From Aphodosoma sp045614825 (lineage in GTDB: Bacteria; Bacteroidota; Bacteroidia; Bacteroidales; Paludibacteraceae): DNA of 5,224 nucleotides. Below the pieces are notes generated by a model that ran no database searches, was not told the origin of the DNA, and saw only the letters and a program-made list of their open reading frames with translations. Location: assembly GCA_045614825.1 (NCBI GenBank), contig JAZLDO010000171.1, positions 1-5,224 on the forward strand, written 5' to 3'. Positions within the stretch are counted from its first letter, which is position 1. Each line of letters opens with the position of its first letter. Below, one piece after another: positions 1 through 4,450 of the stretch. The position numbers and the translations under genes are program-made.

Positions 1-187
1 CTTTGATTGTGATAGGCACCCCGTGCTCATCCGAACCACCAATAAACAACACCTCTTCGCCCTTCAATCGCAAATATCTTACATAAATATCTGCTGGGAC
101 ATACACACCTGCCAAGTGACCAATATGCACCGGACCATTTGCATACGGCAACGCCGTAGTAACCAACGTACGCTTAAAATCTTTCAT
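1..187 (-). CDS. metG: Methionyl-tRNA synthetase, N-terminal fragment (cut by window edge)
   Basis: This is the start of a class I aminoacyl-tRNA synthetase that charges tRNA-Met with methionine in the cytoplasm, using ATP. Sixty-two codons are visible, read leftward from ATG at 187-185, and the frame is open to the left edge. The protein begins MKDFKRTLVTTALPYANGPV and carries the class I HIGH signature at residues 21-24 within the MetG-typical context ALPYANGPVHIGHLAG. The stretch GGSDEHGVPI at about residues 50-59 also fits the catalytic Rossmann domain of MetG. From family knowledge the complete enzyme would be several hundred residues longer, with the KMSKS loop and anticodon-binding domain outside the window. 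The start is the first ATG of the frame and gives the usual short lead-in before the first beta strand. The gene is divergent from the lipoprotein gene at 361, and a TAACTTTG box lies about 40 bp upstream of the start. Codon use is less A/T-rich than in the genes at the right of the window. Confidence 0.96.
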   Translation of the reverse strand, partial: MKDFKRTLVTTALPYANGPVHIGHLAGVYVPADIYVRYLRLKGEEVLFIGGSDEHGVPITIK

Positions 188-226
188 ATATTTTTATTAA
201 ATTTCAATTGTATATTTATTAAACTG

Positions 227-234
227 CAAAGTTA
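227..234 (-). promoter_or_regulatory. Candidate metG promoter, -7 box TAACTTTG
   Basis: Read on the minus strand this is TAACTTTG, an exact match to the Bacteroidota -7 consensus TAnnTTTG. It would start transcription about 30-35 nt before the metG ATG. No TTTG or TTG element is present at the expected 19-21 nt further upstream, so the call rests on the -7 box and its position alone. It mirrors the plus-strand box at 279-286. Confidence 0.55.
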
Positions 235-250
235 CTAAAAAAATATGAAA

Positions 251-272
251 GAATTAGAGAATTATGAATTAA
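251..272. repeat. Short heptamer repeat (GAATTAN) between divergent promoters
   Basis: Three GAATTAN heptamers occur here: GAATTAG at 251-257, GAATTAT at 259-265 and GAATTAA at 266-272. The last two are directly adjacent and the first is offset by one base. The same heptamer family forms the longer array in front of the glycosyltransferase gene at 3347-3388. The tract lies between the two divergent -7 boxes, where it would cover the -33 regions of both promoters. In such an A/T-rich region chance is a possible explanation. Confidence 0.4.
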
Positions 273-286
273 AATAACTAACTTTG
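254..286 (+). promoter_or_regulatory. Candidate lipoprotein-gene promoter, -7 box TAACTTTG
   Basis: TAACTTTG at 279-286 matches the Bacteroidota -7 consensus TAnnTTTG exactly. A weak -33 element, TTAG at 254-257 (3 of 4 bases of TTTG), sits 21 nt upstream. Transcription from here would give a leader of about 70 nt before the ATG at 361. That leader is A-rich, poor in G, and has no Shine-Dalgarno sequence, which is normal for this phylum. Confidence 0.55.
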
Positions 287-360
287 CAAAAAAAATTGGC
301 ACTATCAAAAAAAACATCAACTTCTACATATAATACTAACCCAAAACAATAAAACAATTT

Positions 361-963
361 ATGAAAAAATTTATTTCACTCCTATCGCTCACCCTCATTC
401 TCTGCTGTTGCGAAAAAGCACCTATCAACCTAACCGACGAAAACATCGAACGCCGTCTCGAGTCAATGGTAGGCGAAAACATTAACGCCGTAGGCAATAC
501 ACTCAAAGCCGAAGGATTCAAAAAAATAGATTTCGACACCCAAATCAACTTTACTCGAGGCAAAGAAACATATCTGCTCAAATCAACCGACAAAACCATC
601 ATCACCGCAGGCTATCAACTATCAGACACCACAAAAACACAAAAATTCTTAGACAAATACCACTTCCAACTAGATAGCAAACCATCCGACGAATATATCG
701 CAGAAATATATGCATCGCAATTCAGCGATTGGACCAACAGCTACGTCGACTCAATACCAACTAGTAGCAACGACTACATCTACGTCTACAACGACCCAAT
801 AGCATTTTATAGCACACTACAAGTAAACTCAACCAATTTAGTATATGCCTCAGAAAACTGGATAACCGGCGAAAAAAACAAAGGCCAGATGTGGAGCATA
901 CAGCTCGGTAAAGGAGCTAAAACAGTATGCATCATATATTCCGACTTCACACTAGCTCAATAA
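361..963 (+). CDS. Hypothetical lipoprotein, 200 aa, family not recognised
   Basis: I do not recognise this family. Residues 1-17 form a lipoprotein-type signal sequence: two lysines, a short hydrophobic stretch (FISLLSLTLIL) and three consecutive cysteines at 15-17, followed by charged residues. The likely lipidated cysteine is 16 or 17. The lipobox is imperfect because Cys or Leu, rather than Gly, Ala or Ser, precedes it, so signal peptidase II cleavage is inferred. The mature part of about 183 residues is soluble-looking, with a helical, charged start (residues 24-52) followed by a region rich in Asp, Ser, Thr and aromatics that would suit a mostly beta fold. It has no internal repeat and no catalytic motif I know. 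One further cysteine lies at 190. The start is the first ATG of the frame and directly begins the signal sequence. The gene appears monocistronic, with its own promoter candidate upstream and a strong hairpin terminator 11 bp after the stop. Location in the inner or outer membrane facing the periplasm, or on the surface, cannot be decided from the sequence. Confidence 0.85.
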   Translation: MKKFISLLSLTLILCCCEKAPINLTDENIERRLESMVGENINAVGNTLKAEGFKKIDFDTQINFTRGKETYLLKSTDKTIITAGYQLSDTTKTQKFLDKYHFQLDSKPSDEYIAEIYASQFSDWTNSYVDSIPTSSNDYIYVYNDPIAFYSTLQVNSTNLVYASENWITGEKNKGQMWSIQLGKGAKTVCIIYSDFTLAQ

Positions 964-974
964 CCAAAAAACAT

Positions 975-1017
975 AAAAAATCCGCCCTCAACACAACACA
1001 CTGAAGGCGGATTTTTT
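975..1017. terminator. Bidirectional intrinsic terminator between the lipoprotein gene and recG
   Basis: A hairpin pairs 975-990 with 1002-1017 around an 11-nt loop. Its core is TCCGCC against GGCGGA, extended outward by six A-T pairs and inward by three pairs after one C-A mismatch. A run of nine T (1012-1020) follows on the plus strand, and six T (complement of 975-980) follow on the minus strand. It can therefore end both the lipoprotein transcript and a recG transcript, although the latter would first pass through the repeat element at 1028-1143. Confidence 0.85.
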
Positions 1018-1027
1018 TTTCATCCTC

Positions 1028-1143
1028 AATACACACTCTCAGTGTGTATTCATTCTTAAATTTTCCAAAATTTAAATATACTATAGAGATACCTGCAAGC
1101 AACCTTCGCCTTACCTGAAAAATACACACTCTCATTGTGTACT
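1028..1143. repeat. 116-bp double-hairpin intergenic repeat element
   Basis: The element is bounded by two 23-bp palindromic copies. The left copy (1028-1050) is a perfect hairpin, AATACACACT-CTC-AGTGTGTATT. The right copy (1121-1143) has the same left arm and loop but two changes in its right arm (G to T at 1135, T to C at 1142), which leave two mismatched pairs. Both loops read CTC, so the copies are in direct orientation, 93 bp apart. Midway lies a perfect 20-bp palindrome, TTAAATTTT-CC-AAAATTTAA (1056-1075). Neither outer hairpin is followed by a T-run, so they are not intrinsic terminators. The structure resembles REP-pair or MITE-like elements. Whether it is dispersed in the genome cannot be seen from one window. 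A minus-strand open frame crosses it, but it is probably not a gene. Confidence 0.6.
1056..1075. repeat. Perfect A/T palindrome at the centre of the repeat element
   Basis: TTAAATTTT and AAAATTTAA pair without mismatch across a CC centre. The lack of a usable loop argues against a stable RNA hairpin and suggests a DNA-level role such as protein binding or cruciform extrusion. It could also simply be a remnant of how the element arose. Confidence 0.5.
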
Positions 1144-1180
1144 CTCATCTCCAATCAACACAAAAAAACCTATCACAACA

Positions 1181-3277
1181 TCACGAAATCGAACCCCAAT
1201 TCACATTCCCTCGCTGCAAACGTTGCAACTGACGCAACAACACCGAATGTTCCGCCAACCCCAACTCAGGATCCCGCTCCAACAACTCCTTCGCCACCGA
1301 ACGTGCCGTCTGCAACAAACGCCCATCCGTAGCCAAATTAGCTATCTTCAAATCAAACGGCAATCCACTCTGCTGCAAACCATCAATATCACCCGGACCT
1401 CTAATCGTCAAATCAGCCTCCGCAATCACAAAACCATCTGTCGAATCACACATTATCTGCAATCGCTTACGCGTATCATTTGCCAATTCATATTTCGACA
1501 TCAATATACAATAACTCTGATCGGCACCACGACCGACACGCCCACGCAACTGATGCAACTGACTAAGTCCAAACCTCTCGGCACTCTCTATCACCATCAC
1601 GCTCGCATTTGGCACATTCACACCAACCTCAATCACCGTAGTTGCCACCATTATCTGCGCCTCACCCGATGCAAACCTCTGCATTGCAGCATCTTTATAC
1701 GCTGACTTCATCTTGCCATGCACCATCACTATATTATACTTCGGAAATGTCTCTACCATCGACTGATACCCTTGCTCCAAATCCTTCATATCCAATTTCT
1801 CACTCTCTTGTATCAAGGGATAAACAATATATACTTGACGCCCTTTTTCTATCTCACGTGCTAAAAATCCATTCAAAGCAGCACGTTTATTATCAAAATA
1901 ATGATATGTAGCAATCGGTTTTCGACCAGGTGGTAATTGGTCTATAACACTAACCTCTAAATCACCATATATCGTCATTGCTAACGTACGCGGTATAGGT
2001 GTAGCTGTCATAACCAACACATGAGGAGGACGAATATTTTTTGTCCATAATTTAGCACGCTGAGCAACTCCAAATCTATGCTGCTCATCTATAACTACAT
2101 ATCCTAAATTTTTGAATTGTACAGTATCTTCTATTAATGCATGTGTTCCAATCACAATTTGCAACGTTCCATCGCGCAATCCTGCATCTATCTCCTCACG
2201 CTCTTTTTTACGCGTACTACCTGTTAATAATTTCACACTCACACCTAACGACTTCACTTGCTCGGATATACTCTGATAATGTTGTGTTGCTAATATCTCT
2301 GTAGGTGCCATAATACATGCCTGATAACCATTATCTAAAGCTATCAATGATGTCATCAATGCCACCATTGTCTTACCACTTCCTACATCGCCTTGTAACA
2401 ACCTATTCATCTGACGCCCAGTATTCATATCAGTGCGTATTTCACGTATCACTCGCTTCTGCGCATCAGTTAATTCAAAAGGTAAACATTCACGATAAAA
2501 TCTATTAAAATACTCCCCTACTTTATCAAAAACAAACCCCTGATACTTCATCTCACGCAACTTACTCTGACGCATAATAGAGAGTTGAATATAAAACAAC
2601 TCTTCAAATTTCAATCGAGCTTGTGCACGGCGCAACAAATCCATATTTTGTGGAAAATGTGCCTGACGCATAGCATCATTACGAGACATCATACCAAAAT
2701 TTTTAACTATTTCATCGGGCAAATTCTCAGGTATATAAAAATCTCTATCACTAAAAACAGTGTACATCAACTTTCTTATTCCTGCCGAATTAAGAAAACG
2801 GGTCTTCATCTTTTCAGATGTATTATAATGCCCCTGTAATCCACTATTTTTTTCTAAATTCTTTTCACTATATTCCTCCACCTCTGGATGAGCAATATTC
2901 ACCCTCTCTCCAAATTTAGATGGTTTGCCAAAAATAATATAATCAGTATTTACACGCAATTTCTCTTCTACATATTTCCACCCTTTAAACCACACAAGTT
3001 CCATAAATCCAGTACCATCACTAAACGTACCTACTAATCGACGTGCACGACCCTCACCTTTCATCTCAAATTGCAATATTCTACCCTTCAATTGAACATA
3101 CGCTAACTCTTCTGTACACTCACGTACAGTATAAAACTTACTCCTATCTATATATTTATAAGGATAATGCGTAACTAAATCCTCGACACAACGAATGCCG
3201 AGTTCAGCCTTTAAAGTATCAGCCCTCTTCGGACCAACACCTAAAACATATTCTATAGGAGTATCAAGAGTTAACAT
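1181..3277 (-). CDS. recG: ATP-dependent DNA helicase RecG, complete (698 aa)
   Basis: RecG is a superfamily 2 double-stranded DNA translocase that remodels stalled replication forks and D-/R-loops in the cytoplasm. All expected parts are present and intact. The N-terminal wedge/OB region covers about residues 1-150, with the family-typical opening TPIEYVLGVGPKRADTL. Helicase motifs follow in order: Walker A GDVGSGKT (296-303), motif Ia APTEILATQH (324-333), Walker B DEQH (397-400), motif III TATP (424-427), motif V region around VATTVIEVGVNVP (544-556) and motif VI QLRGRVGRG (576-584). The RecG-specific region containing RGPGD (626-630) lies near the C-terminus. The length of 698 residues is normal for the family. 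The start is the first ATG and gives the conserved N-terminus; the next in-frame Met is residue 72, inside the wedge domain. Its promoter candidate ends only about 8 bp upstream, so the mRNA may be almost leaderless. It is divergent from the glycosyltransferase gene and convergent with the lipoprotein gene. Base composition changes within the gene: the 3' part is clearly more G+C-rich than the 5' part, although the protein is uninterrupted. Confidence 0.98.
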   Translation of the reverse strand: MLTLDTPIEYVLGVGPKRADTLKAELGIRCVEDLVTHYPYKYIDRSKFYTVRECTEELAYVQLKGRILQFEMKGEGRARRLVGTFSDGTGFMELVWFKGWKYVEEKLRVNTDYIIFGKPSKFGERVNIAHPEVEEYSEKNLEKNSGLQGHYNTSEKMKTRFLNSAGIRKLMYTVFSDRDFYIPENLPDEIVKNFGMMSRNDAMRQAHFPQNMDLLRRAQARLKFEELFYIQLSIMRQSKLREMKYQGFVFDKVGEYFNRFYRECLPFELTDAQKRVIREIRTDMNTGRQMNRLLQGDVGSGKTMVALMTSLIALDNGYQACIMAPTEILATQHYQSISEQVKSLGVSVKLLTGSTRKKEREEIDAGLRDGTLQIVIGTHALIEDTVQFKNLGYVVIDEQHRFGVAQRAKLWTKNIRPPHVLVMTATPIPRTLAMTIYGDLEVSVIDQLPPGRKPIATYHYFDNKRAALNGFLAREIEKGRQVYIVYPLIQESEKLDMKDLEQGYQSMVETFPKYNIVMVHGKMKSAYKDAAMQRFASGEAQIMVATTVIEVGVNVPNASVMVIESAERFGLSQLHQLRGRVGRGADQSYCILMSKYELANDTRKRLQIMCDSTDGFVIAEADLTIRGPGDIDGLQQSGLPFDLKIANLATDGRLLQTARSVAKELLERDPELGLAEHSVLLRQLQRLQRGNVNWGSIS

Positions 3278-3284
3278 AACAATG

Positions 3285-3314
3285 CAAATTTACTAAAATT
3301 TTATCAAATTGCAA
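3285..3314 (-). promoter_or_regulatory. Candidate recG promoter, near-leaderless
   Basis: On the minus strand a TTG (3314-3312, preceded by G) lies 19 nt upstream of TAAATTTG (3292-3285). This fits the Bacteroidota TTTG-N19-21-TAnnTTTG architecture and is the only promoter in this window with both elements at standard spacing. With a start site about 4 nt past the -7 box, the mRNA would begin roughly 3-6 nt before the recG ATG, leaving no room for a conventional ribosome-binding site. Confidence 0.6.
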
Positions 3315-3336
3315 CTCTAATATAAAAAAAATATAT

Positions 3337-3344
3337 TACCTTTG
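3337..3344 (+). promoter_or_regulatory. Candidate glycosyltransferase-gene promoter, -7 box TACCTTTG
   Basis: TACCTTTG matches TAnnTTTG exactly and lies 30 bp before the ATG at 3375. No -33 element stands at the usual 19-21 nt; the nearest TTG (3309-3311) is 25 nt upstream. It is divergent from the recG promoter, with 44 bp between the two -7 boxes. The heptamer array begins two bases after the box, so the whole leader would consist of repeat. Confidence 0.5.
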
Positions 3345-3346
3345 CT

Positions 3347-3388
3347 ATTAATTATTAATTATGAATTGTGAATTATGAATTATGAATT
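3347..3388 (+). repeat. Six-unit heptamer tandem repeat containing the glycosyltransferase start codon
   Basis: Six adjacent 7-bp units are visible: ATTAATT, ATTAATT, ATGAATT, GTGAATT, ATGAATT, ATGAATT. Units begin at 3347, 3354, 3361, 3368, 3375 and 3382. The glycosyltransferase start codon is the ATG of the fifth unit, and the array encodes its first residues (MNYEL). The ATG at 3361 opens a five-codon frame whose TGA stop overlaps the true start as ATGA (3375-3378). Confidence 0.75.
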
Positions 3389-4379
3389 AATAATATCTTG
3401 CCGCAACGAAATAGATAACCTACCTAACTTGCTTGAATCAATAGAAAATCAAACATTTAAGCCAAATGAAGTTATATTCATTGACGACAATTCTACCGAT
3501 GAAACCTATAATTTTTTAATTAATTACTCAAAAAAAAATATCAATATAAAAGTAATAAAAAATAGTGGAAAAGGCAAAAAATCAGCACTTATTGAAGCAA
3601 CAAAAATAGCAAAATCAGAATATCTCGTTTTCACAGATGCCGACTGTATATTAAACAAAAATTATCTATCTTTAGCAAATAAATATCTATCTAAACACAA
3701 TAGCGATATGCTCCTAGGAGCTGTTGATATTACTGATGAAAAAGGTATTTTTAATATAATAGAAAAAATAGAATTTGCTTCACTACAAGCTGTTACTGCA
3801 TACACAGCATTAATTAATAACCCTATTATGTGTAATGGAGCAAATTTAATTATACGTCGTACAACCTATCTACAATATATAAACAATATAAATACAACTA
3901 TTGCTTCAGGAGACGATATGTTTATACTCCATACCCTTAAAAAAAATAAAGCAAAAATAAATTATCTCTATGATAACAATTATATAGTAAAAACCAAAGG
4001 TACAAACTCTCTTAAAAAATTCTTACTTCAACGTACTCGATGGGCTGCAAAATCACTCAATTATACCGACCCAACAACAATATTTACAGCCTTATTAGTA
4101 ATAATTATAAATATATTTTTATTTCTTGCTCCTTATTCACTGTTCTTTGTTCCCTACTCCTTATTATCTATTCCTTGTTCATTACTCCTTATATTTTTAA
4201 TTATTATGATAATTGAAAATATAATAATACTTCCTTATCTTATTAGATATAAACAATATAAAATATTAAAATATTATCCACTAATATTTCCTATAATGTC
4301 ATTGTTATATCCTCTTTATATAATAACAATTCTTTTTTTAATACCTTTTTATAACAAAACCACTCCCCACTGGAAATAA
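3375..4379 (+). CDS. Membrane-anchored family 2 glycosyltransferase (334 aa)
   Basis: This is a GT-A fold, family 2 glycosyltransferase that should transfer a sugar from a nucleotide-sugar donor on the cytoplasmic face of the inner membrane, probably for an envelope glycan. Donor and acceptor cannot be named from the sequence. The catalytic domain fills about residues 1-225. It opens YELIISCRNEIDNLPNLLES and shows the donor-binding pair IDDNSTD (36-42), the metal-binding DAD (88-90), an acceptor-region CNGANLIIRR (153-162), a GDD in the catalytic-base position (179-181) and QRTRW (219-223). The last is the QxxRW motif common in membrane and processive GT2 enzymes such as chitin or hyaluronan synthases. 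Hydrophobic segments follow at about 236-255, 258-282 and 303-326, ending in a short polar tail. The start at 3375 is set by the other in-repeat ATGs being out of frame and quickly stopped. The gene is very A/T-rich. Part of its membrane region (residues 253-273) is encoded by a heptamer-phased repeat. It appears monocistronic, divergent from recG, and ends at a strong terminator. Confidence 0.9.
   Translation: MNYELIISCRNEIDNLPNLLESIENQTFKPNEVIFIDDNSTDETYNFLINYSKKNINIKVIKNSGKGKKSALIEATKIAKSEYLVFTDADCILNKNYLSLANKYLSKHNSDMLLGAVDITDEKGIFNIIEKIEFASLQAVTAYTALINNPIMCNGANLIIRRTTYLQYINNINTTIASGDDMFILHTLKKNKAKINYLYDNNYIVKTKGTNSLKKFLLQRTRWAAKSLNYTDPTTIFTALLVIIINIFLFLAPYSLFFVPYSLLSIPCSLLLIFLIIMIIENIIILPYLIRYKQYKILKYYPLIFPIMSLLYPLYIITILFLIPFYNKTTPHWK
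4131..4193 (+). repeat. Pyrimidine-rich heptamer/21-bp repeat inside the glycosyltransferase membrane region
   Basis: Nine consecutive degenerate heptamers (loosely CYTTRTT, for example CCTTATT, CTTTGTT, CCTTGTT) make up three 21-bp units starting at 4131, 4152 and 4173. They translate as three 7-residue repeats, PYSLFFV, PYSLLSI and PCSLLLI (residues 253-273). A possible tenth, weaker heptamer (TCTTGCT) lies just upstream at 4124-4130. The reading frame is kept because three heptamers equal seven codons. Confidence 0.7.
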
Positions 4380-4398
4380 ATTTCTATAGTTCCTATAA

Positions 4399-4436
4399 AA
4401 AAAAAGGTTGACTCTATAATGAGTCAACCTTTTTTT
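4399..4436. terminator. Bidirectional intrinsic terminator between the glycosyltransferase and TPR genes
   Basis: A perfect hairpin pairs GGTTGACTC (4406-4414) with GAGTCAACC (4421-4429) around a 6-nt loop TATAAT. The stem is extended by A-T pairs and flanked by nine A on the left (4397-4405) and seven T on the right (4430-4436). It can stop transcription in both directions, as fits two convergent genes whose stop codons are only 71 bp apart. Confidence 0.92.
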
Positions 4437-4450
4437 ATAATAATTATTTA

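Noticed and set aside
336..605. An 89-codon minus-strand open frame opposite the lipoprotein gene
   Set aside because: It is antisense to the signal-sequence-bearing frame, its translation has no recognisable features, and no promoter box precedes it.
947..1135. A 62-codon minus-strand open frame spanning the hairpin element, overlapping the lipoprotein 3' end and the terminator
   Set aside because: Its sequence is largely the translation of the repeat, with RVCI appearing twice because the hairpin is duplicated. It crosses the terminator stem, and no promoter is visible for it.
1028..1143. The two 23-bp copies considered as a minimal CRISPR array
   Set aside because: There are only two copies with a 70-bp gap, the gap contains its own palindrome, and no cas gene is present.
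1135..2839. Several plus-strand open frames of 63-160 codons opposite recG
   Set aside because: They lie antisense to a clearly intact recG, and their His/Gln/Thr-rich translations look like shadows of the recG codons rather than proteins.
4415..4420. TATAAT considered as a sigma-70 -10 box
   Set aside because: It is the loop of a strong terminator hairpin, and this phylum uses TAnnTTTG boxes instead.
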